Origin: Gymnogyps californianus
Lineage: Eukaryota > Chordata > Aves > Accipitriformes > Cathartidae
Assembly: GCF_018139145.2 (NCBI RefSeq)
Contig: NC_059472.1
Span: 100,762,877-100,826,876 of the forward strand
DNA: 64,000 nt
Reading direction: 5' to 3'
Shown here piece after piece: positions 28,246 through 40,849 of the stretch. A program made the position numbers and the translations under genes. Position 1 is the first letter of the stretch; the number at the start of each line of letters is the position of its first letter. A model generated the notes under the pieces. That model was given only the letters and a program-made list of their open reading frames with translations. It was not told the origin of the DNA and did no database searches.

Positions 28246-29526
28246 TAAGCCCAGGTTTACAAGAGAAAGATCCAAACAAGAGAGACTGCTTTAAGAGGCA
28301 ATATATATCTCCCATTTCAGAAAACTTATTTTCCTTTTATAATATTGTACACAGTTAATAAAATTTAGAAAGATAATATGACAGAGTTGTCAACATGCTA
28401 CTTTTATTACCCCTTTTCTAGGCAATGAAAAGGAGAGACAAGCAAAGTGCAAACTTACAGAATTTAAACGGAATCAGATATTTTGAGAACCAGTTGTCAT
28501 TTTTAGGTCACCGCTCACATCTCTGAATATAATTTTCATCTGAGCTGCATGGCAGGGTTTGTATGTGCTGGAAGAAGCTACATTTTCACAGCAGGAGACC
28601 AAATCAAAATGAAGCAGTCAGATGCAGGTGCACAGTAATAGAAAGGATCTATTTACCCCGAAGCGTGAGCAATGGGCCAAGAAAGCCGAAGCAGTCTACT
28701 TCCATCTCTTGCCTCCTTCTCTCCCTACCTTTTCCCTCCCCCATAGCTGTGCCAACAAATTCGTAAGGAGACCAAAGAGAAAGTGTTCACTTGCTTTTAA
28801 TGAGCTGCATTGCCTGCTGCTGAAGGTTTGAGGCACTTTTTTGTTATGCTGATTGTGTACCGTTAGAGCTGGCTGTCTTTAATTTATACCTAATCCTTCC
28901 TTCCTGCTTGCACAGCCTCAAGCCAGCCTGGAAAATGGTTGAAAGAGTTTGTCCTGTGGGCATCTGTTGCCTATGTCCATTCTCAATTCTTGAATGATGC
29001 TGTGGAAAGAGCAGTATGTCTGAAGCATGTGTGCTTAAAACAGAAAAAAAGGCAGTTTGCTTAGATACTATAAGTCATGCATTTTATGTAATCCTTTTAA
29101 AATAAAATTCCTACAGCTTTGTTTAAAAATGGGCAGTTTAATAACGGTGGTTTGACAAAGTCGGCTCTATTGGGTGACAGTGAAATGAGGCACCTTGATG
29201 AGCGTTGGCTGCTTTTCACTTGGGATTCTAGAGTTCTCTATTTAAGAGCTAAGTACTTTCCTATGTGTGAAGATGACCACCCAATGCTGTTTCCAAAGCT
29301 GCAAAAAGACTGAGCAATGTAAGTAAGGGAAAAACACTGACTCATAGCAAGTGTGAAATGGTGGAATTTAGTCACACCGGACATAAGTACAAAACAGTCT
29401 GATACGGATAGTGGGACCAGTAATATCCACTATCTCTTTACAGATTTATTTGTAGTTCATGCATAGCTCTGTGATCTATGTAAGAGATTGAGAATTTTGT
29501 TTTCCTTGCTAATTAGTGGCACTGTA

Positions 29527-29725
29527 GGACTGAGGCAGCATCGTCTAGGTTTGGGAGGAGGAAGTAGGAATGTATGAGATCCATGTGGTGAATTCTGCCA
29601 CTTACTCTGCACCACTGGAGTGGTCAGGTTCTCTGTTTCTTTCCTCAGGTGTCAAATGGGCCAGACACATCTTGTAAAGATTAACCTGATTGATGCTTGT
29701 ATGATGTAAAAGATGCAGGACTCTA
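29527..29725 (-). repeat. MIR-like CORE-SINE, nearly full length
   Basis: In order: ACTGAGGCAGCATCGTCTAG, an AATTCTGCCACTTACTCTGC segment, TTTCTTTCCTCAGGTGTCAAATGGG, and a TAAAGATTAACCTGATTGATGCTTGTA-like end. Together these follow most of the reverse-complement MIR consensus, including the CTGCCACTTACT block and the CTCAG...AAATGGG core. It is the longest MIR-like copy in the window. Confidence 0.65.
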
Positions 29726-32700
29726 AATATTAATGTCACTTGTTGCTGCATTTCTGTACAGGGTTATGCACTAAACATAACATAATAAAAAGGAGGCACC
29801 TACCCATCTGGAATTGGACAGCAGTGGTAGCATAAGCCCTAGTAAAGTGGCAGCTGTCTATGCTGTAATGCTAGAAAAGTATTTTCATCCTGGCATAAAA
29901 ATTGCTATGCTCAGGAGCTGGACTGTTTTAATGTTACTGCTTTCCAATCTCCACATTTAAAACCCTAACAACTCTGTAGAAAAACTGAGACAAGTCCATT
30001 CTTTGTCTCCAGTACTACCTTCATAAAGGGAGATGTATACACCCTACATGTTGGAGGAGTAGTGCTGAATAGCAGAAAAAAGCAGTACAAACGAGAGTTT
30101 GGAAAGAGATGTGTTCTGATATCATCAGAATAGGACCATGTCATAAGTTTCTACAAACTTTGTCTTTTTTACGGGGAGGTTGTGGCACACCTAGACTCAT
30201 CTGTCAGAAGGAGAAAACACCTGCAATGTATAAATAGAAGGCTTAGAGAATGCTTAATTATAATTTTCGAGAAATTTGGCTTCTAATTACAGAAGTATTA
30301 ATGTCGTTCATAGAAAGTAGGTCCAGCAGTTCTTCTCTGCTTTATAGGGAAGGACACATCATCTGCATAATCATTAAAATTTATTTTAAATAATTAGACC
30401 ACAACTGAAAAATCAGGAGAGAAGTATACCAAAATTGATGTAGAATGAACGCTTTCTAAATTACTTTTGCTTAAACTTTGTTATACTCAGTAAAGGTCAA
30501 AATATGCACATTTACCAGAAATATTCCATACATCAGGATAATCTGCTAAAACATACACACATAAATTGTGACAGTGTGTATTTTTTATTGCCTCCTTTAT
30601 GATGTATTTAAATAACAAATAAAGGAAAGTAGCTTTTTGTGTGGCTTCCAAGCCTTGCACTAAGTATGCTCCACAATGTTTGGGGTCAGAATCCAAGCCA
30701 GTCTTCTTCAACACAAATGGAGAGATGCTCATCAATCCCGCTATGAATTGAACTCAACCTGAAATGAGGCTTTGGCAACTGTCTCTGAATCAATGAAGAT
30801 GGCTGTATGTGCAGTGTGCCGCCTTCTATGGGAGAAGTACAGAAATACAGTGGTTATTAATATTTTTTTTTTAGCCAAACAGAGACTCTTAAAAACGAAA
30901 CTAGCAAAATTCAGATAAAAGAACAATAAGGAAACAGTGAGAGAGATCATGTGCCACATACTCTGGCTGTAATAAGTAATTAATCAAACTGGAACAATTA
31001 TGGTTTTCATTAACTAAAAAAAAAGATTAGGAGCATATGTTATCTGAGTATAATTACAGCAGGTCATTGTTGAAGTTACATAGCAATATTCTATCAAAGC
31101 ATGTAAACAGGGCCCATCTTTTGCACCCATACTGTTGTAGAATTTAAAAATCAGTCATGTGTTTTATGTGATTCAGTCAGTTTTGGTTTAAAAAACAAAC
31201 CTAATTTGACTGCAGCCAAGAAGGCTGTTTGACATTTCTTACCATTCATTCATTTTAGAAAATCAGCCAGCTAGAAAAACTGCTTTTTATAGTATTTGGT
31301 AAAGGAAAAACTGAGTGATAGAATTATCATATCAGAATTTCCTGTAGGATAAACAAAAATGAAATAAGAGTTCATAAGTGATTTGATTACTAATTCTGAG
31401 ATTTACAAACTACCTGGCAACTGTTGCAGTGTAGGAAGTGATAGTACCAGCAGCACTTGTTGCGTTATTTTCGGTGAAAACAAATTCTCCTTGTGTAAAT
31501 GATGTGACCAGTCCGCCTTGGGATGGGGGAGGTTGCCAGGCAAGTTTTTCGCTATCATTCATCATTATTTTCATGCTATCCTCCGTAAAGAAAAAAAATC
31601 CTGGTTCTATAGGAATCTTTCCAAACTGAGATGCCAGGGCTGAGTTTCCTCAGTTCCAGATGCGTTGTCAGAATTGTAGTTCCCCGAGAGCTGGAACTCA
31701 TGCATACCTGTGGAAGCAGATGAAAGAATAGGAATAAAAATAAGATACTGAATTACTTTTGCTGGTACATGCCTGAAAAAAATCATCAAAGGTTATTATA
31801 ATTATGACTGTTATTAGATATCATGTCTGGTTTCTGCATATTTAAATTCTTTCTGAGAGAGGTGAAACTTAGGCACTTAGAGATCCCAGGGGAATAATTG
31901 CAGAAATGATGACATATTCCACTTCTTGAACAAATTTCAATACCAAAGCTGCATTATGCGTACTTACATTTCTTCTTAATTATACTTGGATGCAGGATAG
32001 ATAGTCATTTTCTGTCTTACAAATGCGTGTAGCCAATTAGTGTTGTAGATCGTGAATACCCAATGGCCTAACTCATTAAATGGAATTTTCTCTTTCTGTT
32101 GTTATGGCAAAAGAGTGTGCGAATAGCTGAGTATCATCTTTCTCTGTGAGCTCAGCCTTGGCCAAGGCTACAAATCCAGTAACTTGAGCAAGTGAACAAT
32201 TACTGGGTTTACTGTACTCCTTACAGTTTGCCATCTTAGTCTTGTGAGTGTGTGTGCGTATGTATGTATTGTAAATTGTGGTATAGGCTGGCTGGCTCCT
32301 CTGCACTTCTGGTACTCAGTTTTAATGCCATAGTTTTGATGCTATGTGATTAATTTAGTCTTCCTGATTTCCTCCCATTCCCAAGAAATTCTGAGCCCAG
32401 AAGCTCTGTCTGACCCACTGAAACATAGAGACCTGAGCTCTTTTTGCTCATGGAAGCAAAGATAAGAAAAACTGGCAATGTGTCTGTGAAGAAACCACTG
32501 CTTATATCAAATGATCAAACACAGGTGTTCTGTTCTTCTTCCCACTGATTTTTTTATTATTATTATTATTGTTATTTTTTGCATATCATGCTTGCCATTC
32601 TGTCATCTTGAGAGTATGAAGATAACACATGTGGCTTAGACTACTTCACAGGCAGGATTCATAGAGACGACGAAGGCAGAATGTTATGACCAGAGAGAAC

Positions 32701-33577
32701 CAGGGAACCGCAAGACAATTATGAAATGAGTTACAGACCCAATATTGCTTTGAGCTGGTTTTGCTAAGTTATGGTATGGTATCGGTAAATAATGAATACA
32801 ATGTGAGGACACGACTTGGTGATTGGTCTTGGTGCTTTTCAGTGGTAGCATGTTTCCCCAAGGGTGAATGTTGCTTATCTAACATTTCATCCTCCTCTTT
32901 TTCATAATATTGCATGACATCTGAGACTTCGGTACTGTAGTGCTACAGCAGATACTGGGTTATGATTTTAAAGCAAGCTATGGTCTCAAATATTATAGAA
33001 ACAACAAAACCTCTTCATTCAGGGGAAATGTTCCCTGTAATCTTATTACTGGCGTAGTTATCTTCCGTGCCTTCTTGACATGTATTTGCAAAACTGCTCT
33101 GGGGATTTGAATTGAATAACTTTTCTTGAAAGAAAAAAACACCTTACTGTTTAGGGGAATGGTAAACGGTTACACTGGATTTAGGTTACTAAAATTTGAG
33201 TATGTTTTATCTGTTGTTATTTGTAATTGCAGACTTCCCAGAGAAACATGAACGGAAACTTAAAAGTGCTATAAACAACTCTTAAACACCTCTTAAAAGT
33301 ATGCAAAAATATACATCTTTTCTACTATTAGGATTCAGTTACTGGGTCTGTAACTTGGGGCTTGTGCCCCTTCTGCTGTGTACCCCACACTTGTGGTCCT
33401 GGGGAATTAACTCTAACGGCCTTTGGGCAGATGAGCTGGGTGCTCGCTGTCTCCCCTGCTTTCCAGGGTTTACTTTGGGAGTACTCCAGGTACGTGCACA
33501 GGGAAGGGAAGGCAGGAGTTATTCCATGAAGTCTTTCTGTTTGGCAAGTGGAGAAATATATATGTATCATGTGTATG

Positions 33578-33597
33578 TATATGTATATATACATATA
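33578..33597. repeat. TA-rich palindrome in a (TATG/TATA) microsatellite
   Basis: A perfect 20-bp palindrome, TATATGTATATATACATATA, within simple-sequence DNA spanning about 33555-33617. It could extrude as a cruciform; most likely a microsatellite by-product. Confidence 0.7.
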
Positions 33598-35050
33598 TAC
33601 AGTGCGTATATATATCCTGTAATGTAGATGTGATATTGCTGTTCTTATTTCTTCATGATCTTTTTTCTCCATTGACTGTTAGAGAAAATCCTAATCTTAT
33701 CTTTTGCTTTTACGGCTTGTACCTTAAAGAATCAAAACATTATTATCTGATCTGCATCTTCTTGCTAATTCACATGGACTTTTTGATGGAGGCCTTAAAA
33801 CTTCTACATAATAGCTGCCACTAGGATGTGGTGGAAGTCTTTCAGAGAGAGGGGAGGGTCTTGAATGCAGCTTTGCTCACAGATATTAAAAGTTTGGGGT
33901 AAAATGTGAAACCTTTTCGATTCTCAAAATAGCAATAAAAGCAGTGAGTAAATTTAACTTGCTAGACAGTTGTAATTTGTAGAATGCATTTGTCAAATAG
34001 TTTGGAAATAATGCAGGGCACATTTACATGAAAAAAAATAGAGGTGGGCTTTGACTAAAAATGTGAGCTAAGTGTCCTCCAAGGTTTGCAAAAATTAGGC
34101 TGTAAACTTCATTATACAACTCAGTAATGGACAAAATCAAAAGATGTTGTGTGGGGGATTTTGAACTTAGGGGAAAGTCAGATTTTGGTTCATATCTACT
34201 TGGCACCTAAATGCAACTGATTTGTCTTGGGGTCTTCCATTTAACTAATTGTAGAACTGGTGCTTTCTTTAAACTGTGTTAGTGCATTTGGAAGTTGGGA
34301 GGTATAATTGAAACACTGGGCTTTTTAGCCCAGCATTAATTTGGCCTTTAATATTGCTATGTCTGTGAGTTGTTAAAAACTCTTCTTCACTGAGTCTTTG
34401 TAATATGCAGTGTTGACTCCACTGTCATGGAAATCAATGTGATGAGTCATGAGTACAGCTTAGTGAAATCACCAAGAATGGATAAAGAGATGCCCTATCA
34501 TTGTAAATAACAAGTGTGGCTTTTCAAAAAAAGGCGGCAAATAGATGAGCTTGATGGCATCTAGAAGTTGTGCAGCGCGCTACAGGTCGCTGTTTCTCTC
34601 AGGTGCTGCTAATTGTTTTGTTTATCATAGGGCTGTTGGTGGGGGGGACGGGGACACGGTGTTACCCTTTTTGTGATTGATTGCAGAATGTTGTGCTGAT
34701 GGGGAGTTTTTTCATTAGTTGGATGAAGCCATAACGGACTCTGTGTGCATCTCACATTTTTATTTATTATTGTGTTAATAAGTAAAAATCAGCTTATATT
34801 TCTGAACTGGATTTTCATGTTAAGCCATTACAGTACCACAGTTCCAGCCCTCAATTCTGACTTTTAACCCTGTCAGTTTTACACAGTTTGAACTAGGGCT
34901 TTCTCTGCCCCGCTTTCTTGCTGACATAGAATTTCCTCAGAGAATTTGATTATTTCTGCTCACAGTGTTTGTTTGTAGTTGCAGCACTCTTCTGAGTGTA
35001 ATTAATCATTTTTGTTTTCTGAGTCCTCTGTCTTGTCTTTTCTTTTCCAG

Positions 35051-35134
35051 GTTGGTGAGAGGCAGAGAGTTCTGGTAACAGAAGAATCCTTTGATTCCAA
35101 TTACTATGTTGCTCACAATCCTTTCTATGAGCAG
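35051..35134 (+). CDS. CDKAL1: CDKAL1 internal exon A: start of TRAM domain
   Basis: Internal coding exon of 84 nt (28 codons), phase 0 at both ends, reading [13 protein letters not shown] followed by [15 protein letters not shown]. This closely matches the CDKAL1 segment that opens the TRAM domain (about residues 430-457 of the ~579-residue human protein, from memory). CDKAL1 is a radical-SAM methylthiotransferase of the MiaB/MtaB superfamily that converts t6A to ms2t6A at position 37 of tRNA-Lys(UUU); the TRAM domain is expected to contact the tRNA, and the enzyme is ER-anchored by a C-terminal hydrophobic tail. The acceptor is a strong T/C tract ending in TTTTCCAG (AG at 35049-35050); the donor is CAG|GTACAG. 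The open frame continues past the donor into intron, so the boundary rests on the splice sites and on the match resuming exactly in exon B. The radical-SAM Cys motif and MTTase domain lie in upstream exons not seen here. Confidence 0.94.
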
Positions 35135-37059
35135 GTACAGTTAAATAAACAAAATAACTTCTTTTTGTTTTATCTTTGCTTTCTGATAATCTCAGCAACA
35201 CAGTGTGCCACAGTGCAAAAAACAAATAAAGAAATAAGAAACATTTTCCAGGAAAAGTGTGACCACCGAGACTTGTTTATGAGATATTTTGTTTCGGTGT
35301 TGTAAATACAATTTACCTGCAATTATGTTAAGAAATGCACAGCGGCTCTTTGAGTATACAGCATGAGGAGGATACATGCTATATATCCAAATAACATTAT
35401 TTGAATGGTTTAAGAAGCTGATAATTATTGCAGTAATTTTAATTTCTGTGTCTCCAAAGCATTGTTTTCTGAGTTGTTGAATCTTGATAATTTCCATACA
35501 TCTTTCAGAAAATCCTTTCAGGCAATGCAATTTGCAAAAAAAAAGTCATTTCAAACAATAGGAAGGATCAGAAGCTTCTTTAGATTAACACTTCAGCCTG
35601 ATATGTTGTATTTCTTTCTATGTACTTTCTATAAATGAATTCTTTCCACACAGAAACATCATCTTTGAGCTAGGAAGGAAATACAGCATCTTTTTCACCA
35701 AAGTGTTATTTTTGCTCAAAAGCAGATGACTTGCTGAAGACCAATAAAATTTGCTTTTCTGAATCATCATGATTTCATTCTGGTTTTGCCTTTGGCTTGT
35801 TCTCCATTTTCTTGCATTGAGCTGTCTACAGTTTGCTTTTGCTACCTTTAGTTATTCAGTTGTCTGAACCTGGAGAGGCTATTGATGACGGCTGTGCTTA
35901 TATAGTCAGTAATAGTGCTTTCTTCTGGTTCCAGGTTATGTTACAGCATTTATTTATTTATTTTTGCTTAGTAGTAAGTAACATTACTGCTCTTGGAATA
36001 TCTGTTTCTATTAGATATCTGGTTCACTAATTATACTAATTATTTTTTCCTCAGTTTCTTTTTTTTTTTGATAAATCTTTTTTTTTGTTACATCTCTAAC
36101 CTCTGTCTAAGTCTTATATATCGCTGTTCCTTGCTTTTGTAGCTTATCAGTCAGATTTGAGGAACATGGTTTTCCATATAGAGATTAAAAAGAAATTGCT
36201 TGGGGCTTTTTAGTGTTCAATGCTTGTTTTATGAAAGTTTCATTAATTAAATTAATTGCAGTATGTGCATAAAAAAAAAAGTGTTGATGTTTTATGGGGT
36301 GTTTGTACAGCACCTAATACAGCTCCTGATTGGGACTGGTGAAGAATACACGAAATACAAATAGTAACGTAAGGAGTAGTTTTAAATTTTATTATGGAAG
36401 AAATACTTTCCATTATTCAAATGTATGTCTTTTCCCTAAAATCTTATGTGTGGCATGTTTGACAAGGATAATATCCTACTGTTTGTCAAGGTAAGCACAA
36501 GACTTGGTGCTAGTGACTAACTTTAATAGCAGTAAATTTAATGATAGCAAATTGAAAACCACGCGAGTCACTAAATATCATATTATACTTTGGAAGCTGA
36601 AGCTCAGAGTCCTGGTATAATGTTCTGTTAACTCCAGCAGTTATCAAACCTATTCTCTCTTCACTAAGCTCATCTATATTAAAAGAGTTTGCTATTAAAG
36701 CCACATCAATAGAGCTACACTGACAGACTTCCTGGCAGAACTGCAGCTTACATTTATGGGGGCTTTGGTGATGTCGTTTAAGGTAGTTCATTGAACAGAG
36801 TAATGTAAGCTGACCAAAGGGTACTTTGCCAGAACAACAGTCAAGATGAGGGTTTCTATTGGTATAACTTTGTTTCTTAGAAATACGGTTGGGGATTTTT
36901 TCCTAACAAATACTTATATCAGAAAAATGTATGACTGTACACCAAGCCTGGCTGCTTGGTTGTTTACAGTACCTCCCAGATATTTTCATTTAACCTCTTT
37001 CTTTTTCTGAAGTAGTAGTCACTTACCCATGTGTGTCCCTGGGGTTTTATATTTAGTTA

Positions 37060-37165
37060 CTGCCATTTTGCATATGGAGATACCAAGATTTACAAAGGTC
37101 ACAGGCCCAGTGATACTTAGTTACCTAATTTTCCTTTGATTTAAATTTGCCCAAGATGAATTATG
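37060..37165 (+). repeat. MIR-like relic in intron A-B
   Basis: GCCATTTTGCATATGGAGAT followed by TTTACAAAGGTCACAGG resembles the sense MIR core (CCATTTTACAGATGAGGAAAC...GGTCACAC). Diverged; the 3' limit is approximate. Confidence 0.4.
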
Positions 37166-37179
37166 TGGGAAGAACTGTG

Positions 37180-37285
37180 ATCTAGTCGCATTGTAATGCT
37201 GTCTCAGCATTAGGATCCTGGCTTTGTGTTTGCCGCTTAGTTCCAATTAGTGTCAGCTTGCCCATCTCTGAAAGGCAAAGATGTC
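37180..37285 (-). repeat. MIR-like relic in intron A-B, opposite orientation
   Basis: GGATCCTGGCTTTGTGTTTG, CCGCTTAG and TTGCCCATCTCTGAAAGGC parallel the antisense MIR order (CCTGGCTCTGCCACTTACTAG ... CCCATCTGTAAAATGGG). It sits immediately after the opposite-orientation copy at 37060-37165. Confidence 0.45.
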
Positions 37286-38204
37286 TGCTTTTCTTGGAAG
37301 ATGCTTAGGAAGCTCAGCAAAATCCTCGCATCTGGAAACTCCTACAGTCATGAACACCTTGAGCTTTCAGGGAAAAAGGGAAACTACTGGTGATGATTTC
37401 CTCCACATGGGACAACCAACACTTGTGATAGGTGAAAATGGAGAGACACTGTTTGGCAACAAAATGCTCTCCAAATGTGGTTGGCACAATTTTCCTCTGA
37501 AAATTCTCTGAACATGTAGTCTAAAAATCAAGCCATTTTAAGGCATTTCAGCGTCCAGAAATCAAGATATGCGTATGTGCTCATCACCTTTGAAAAGCTT
37601 GCATTTGTGTGTGGATGAGCTTCAAGTAGATGTGATTAAGTAAGTCCCTGTGATTCAATTTTTCATTGTTTAATCGGGAAATTACTGCACTTTTCTTTTT
37701 TGACTGCTTCTCTATTTTTAGAGCCTTTTTATGCCATTTGTTCTTCCAGCAAAAAATGTTGCTCCTGTATGTTGGGCTCTTTCTTTCGTAACATGCATGA
37801 CCTAAGAACATCTGTTATGTGGTGTCTTTTTTGTGAAGTTCTTATGGGACTGTCTGATATCATGGTTGTGCAAATTCAGGAAAGGGTGGCATTAGTTGCA
37901 GACCCAGGAAACACACTCATCTGTTTTTACAGGCATTCATTGTCAATCATGCATCTCAGCTGCAAAGGATCTGTGCAATCAAAATAAAGGCTTGTGCAAA
38001 CAGAAACAAGGGCATAATTTCTGTCCTGAGGCATTTACAGACTCAAAAACATTTTTAAAAAAAAAGTATCATGGATAGATATGAAAATAGGAAGCTTTAC
38101 AGCAGTCTGTTAGACTTGTGTAGTACAAGTGCCCTTGGGAACTGTTTGGGTCTGAATTCAAGTGTTGCAAATCAGGCCCAACTTTCTCATCAATCAAAAA
38201 ACAC

Positions 38205-38265
38205 GACTCATGGAATCGGTTGGAGTTGGAAAGAGCTGAGCTAACACTGCAAAGCTCTTGAAGAA
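38205..38265 (-). mobile_element. CR1 LINE 3' end fragment (antisense)
   Basis: CTCATGGAATCGGTTGGAGT followed by TGGAAAGAGC matches the reverse complement of the CR1 3' terminus (ATCATAGAATGGTTTGGGTTGGAA-type). Short and diverged, so limits are approximate. It lies about 180 bp upstream of the exon B acceptor. Confidence 0.45.
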
Positions 38266-38446
38266 TGCAGGCTGGAGATGTTAGTGATCAAGTGTGTCGG
38301 GGGCTGTAGTGTATGCTGGTGAGTAAAATTTTAAAGTTTTAGGATTTGCTCTGATGTTTATCAAAAATCTGTTTTCTGAGTGGAAGCTGGAGACACTGAT
38401 GTTCTTTGTGGTATTTAGTAACTATGTCTTTGTCTTTTTTTGAAAG

Positions 38447-38611
38447 GTTCTTGTGCCAAAGGATCCTCTGTTAATGGGTAAGATGGTAGAAGTGAATATT
38501 TATGAAGCTGGGAAACATTTTATGAAGGGGCAACCAGTGTCAGATGCCAGAGTTTACACTGCATCCATCACCAGACCGTTAGCGAAAGGAGAAGTTTCTG
38601 GTTTAACAGAG
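38447..38611 (+). CDS. CDKAL1: CDKAL1 internal exon B: rest of TRAM domain and linker
   Basis: Internal coding exon of 165 nt (55 codons), phase 0 at both ends, beginning [20 protein letters not shown] and ending [11 protein letters not shown]. It continues the CDKAL1 reading frame from exon A without a gap. It carries the beta-strand core of the TRAM domain ([20 protein letters not shown]) and the linker towards the variable C-terminal tail. The donor is GAG|GTGAGT, full consensus. The acceptor is AAG after a TGTCTTTTTTTG tract, with A at -3 instead of the usual C/T, so weaker than that of exon A. A TAGTAAC at 38416-38422 is a good branch-point candidate, its A 25 nt from the acceptor G. There is no stop or frameshift, so the gene appears intact here. 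The following exon(s), coding the serine-rich tail and the membrane anchor, were not recognised in the next 25 kb. Confidence 0.94.
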
Positions 38612-40830
38612 GTGAGTAAAAGATATTTTCTGCTTTACTACACTGGTGAAACAGCAGCTGTTCAAGCATAATGATTCCATGCTATGTATCTGTTATCATT
38701 TTATAGTTCCCCTTTTATATATGCATGAAGCTTTAATCTTTCCTGACAGATTGAAATCTGAATTTAAAAGATGTTTTTGCTGATGCCCATAGCTTTACTT
38801 TGCTGACTATAAAGGCAATAATACACTTGTTTCTTGTTCCAGGGTGTAAGACTAGGAAACAACTTACTAGAATTGAAAAGATTTAACACCAGTGATTATA
38901 TAATTCAATGTATTTCAGTTCTAGTTTAGTGGAAGGATGAATCGGTTTATTTTGCTTTACAAAGCTGTTTTAAAAAAATGTGTATTGATTGTATGTCTGT
39001 TAAAACAGGTCAAAATTGGATTCAGAAATTCAAAATTAATTGATGGGTAGAGGTATGGAATATTTACAATGTATTTTGGAAAAAGGTCAACATCTGATTT
39101 AGTCATGTAAAGAAAATGAAACTCTTTTAAAAAGAGATCTGATCCTTATTTTACACCTCAGTAGATATGGCTGTTAGCCAAATATTCTCATACATTTCAT
39201 GGAGCTCTAGTCGTAAAAACTGATGGAGTGTGAAATGAAAATGTGTATCACATTTCTAAGCATCATTTGATGTCCTTTCTCCAGCACTGTTGTTAGGATC
39301 TCCAAAAATATGTAGCAATAATTTAGCACATGGAAGAAGGATAATTGGCAGTTTATCAGCCACCTTGCTTCTTTTACAGTAAATTGTTGACAGGTATTAA
39401 AGTATATATGCATCCTTGTTACAGTTCTAAGTAGTCGTATTTAAAAGAAATAATCAATGCATACCTTAGGTGACTAGTGTTAAGCTAAGCTACTTGGTCT
39501 CTTGAATAAGCCTGGCTATGGAAACATAGAGCAACAATAACGTACCTACTGTAATGTGTTTGGCAGATCATGAAACTTAAGCACAAACACATTGCTAAAC
39601 TCTCCTTTGAATACCGTCTGTGTGTATGTGTATATTGGCCTGATAAGGGTCTGTAAGAGAAAAAAACAGCCAAAACCCTCAGATTGTCTGGTTGGACTAT
39701 GTAGCTATTTAAACACAGATGATTTTTTCATCAGAACTTTTTTTTTAATAATCTGCTGGAACAGAACCAAGCCTGTCATTAAACTGAGTACATGCTGCCA
39801 GAAGCTTGTAGCATGGGAACAAGCAAGCAGACTGTTGACTGAAATTTTGTATGTTAAAAATGAGAGATAAAATTAAAATCGAGGATACTGATGATTTCCA
39901 TAAGAACTCATTGAGATGTATAGATCTGCTCCTGCCCTTTGAGTAGGTATGAACAAGTACCTGGAATGCCAAAGTAAATGGCTACAGCAAGCAAATGATA
40001 AGGCAAATTGCTTTTCAGTACTTCGTGCCTGCCAGTGCTCCTTCAAGGGAGTATCTTATTTATGTTTGGTCCACTGGACATGTTAGGAACTTTCGCTTTC
40101 TGGAAAAAACTAGAGTCTCAATACTTCAGTAAGTAGGACATCTTCTGTACATGGAAGCTACAGCTGAAAGCTTTTAATCACACTGGGCCAATGTATAATA
40201 TATAGAACATGAATTGAAATTATTAGTGGGAAGTTCCTCCTGACAAATCATATGTAAGTGGCAAATCAGGAACTTTCTTCAGGTTCCCAGGAAAAAAAGT
40301 CAGTTTGTCACAAAATTCACCGTGGGTTTTTGGCTGGGTGAAAGATGCTCTTTATGTTGTTCTGTATGGTTGGACTGCTGGGAAACATTTCCTGCTAAGT
40401 GTGCTCAAGACGTAATTCTAACCGAAGATGCTTATGAGCAAGATAAAAGGGGCAATGTGTCATATGACCCTTTATATAGCTTGTTGTGTGCACAGGTGGC
40501 AGGTTGGGGAAAGAAGAAGGAGACAACTCAGAACGTGTGTAATCAGATACTCCCTCAAAAGTAGCCCAAGATCTTGGATCTTCAACAAGATCCCAAGTGT
40601 CTCCACCAGGTTTTCAAAAGGGCAGCATGTAGAACTAAAACCTTGGATAACTTTTTTGTTGAGTCAAGCAGTCAAACTATATAAGGGAGAGAAGGAAGAG
40701 TTACCTAAAATAGGTTATAGAGGCAAAAAATGAAAACACATGTGGCCCTTTCACTTTCTCCTTCCCACTGTGCACACAAATGAGCAAGAGTTAGGGCCTG
40801 CTTTACATTCCCAGGTTTGAAAGGATGGGT

Positions 40831-40849
40831 AGCCAGCTGCCAGCTGGCT
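40831..40849. promoter_or_regulatory. Near-perfect palindrome carrying two E-boxes
   Basis: AGCCAGCTGCCAGCTGGCT is an inverted repeat with 9-bp arms and a single central C. It contains two CAGCTG E-boxes (40834-40839 and 40841-40846). It lies in a comparatively GC-rich, gene-free stretch (about 40780-40990). A role in basic helix-loop-helix binding is inferred only. Confidence 0.3.

Larger units (their letters stand above)
1..35050 (+). other. CDKAL1: CDKAL1 intron upstream of exon A (partial)
   Basis: Intronic DNA of at least 35 kb, by inference from exon A; the 5' splice site is not in view. I looked for the preceding CDKAL1 exon, whose protein should end in a motif like HSYxPYDHK, and did not see it. 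Apart from the repeats listed separately (solo LTR, MIR-like relics, homopolymers) and the CpG-dense block, the DNA is unique, AT-rich and without recognisable genes. Stretches 1-9500, 9910-12000, 12100-20090, 21840-28130 and 29730-35040 hold nothing else I can name. Confidence 0.8.
35135..38446 (+). other. CDKAL1: CDKAL1 intron between exons A and B
   Basis: Complete intron of 3,312 bp, GT at 35135 to AG at 38446, phase 0. It begins GTACAG and ends TTTTTTTGAAAG. It contains two MIR-like relics in opposite orientations (about 37060-37165 and 37180-37285) and a probable antisense CR1 3' end (38205-38265). Nothing else recognisable. Confidence 0.92.

Noticed and set aside
33301..33672. Overlapping open frames of 108 and 114 codons on both strands
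   Set aside because: Both run through the (TATG/TATA) microsatellite, and mirror-image open frames on the two strands are typical of chance in stop-poor DNA.
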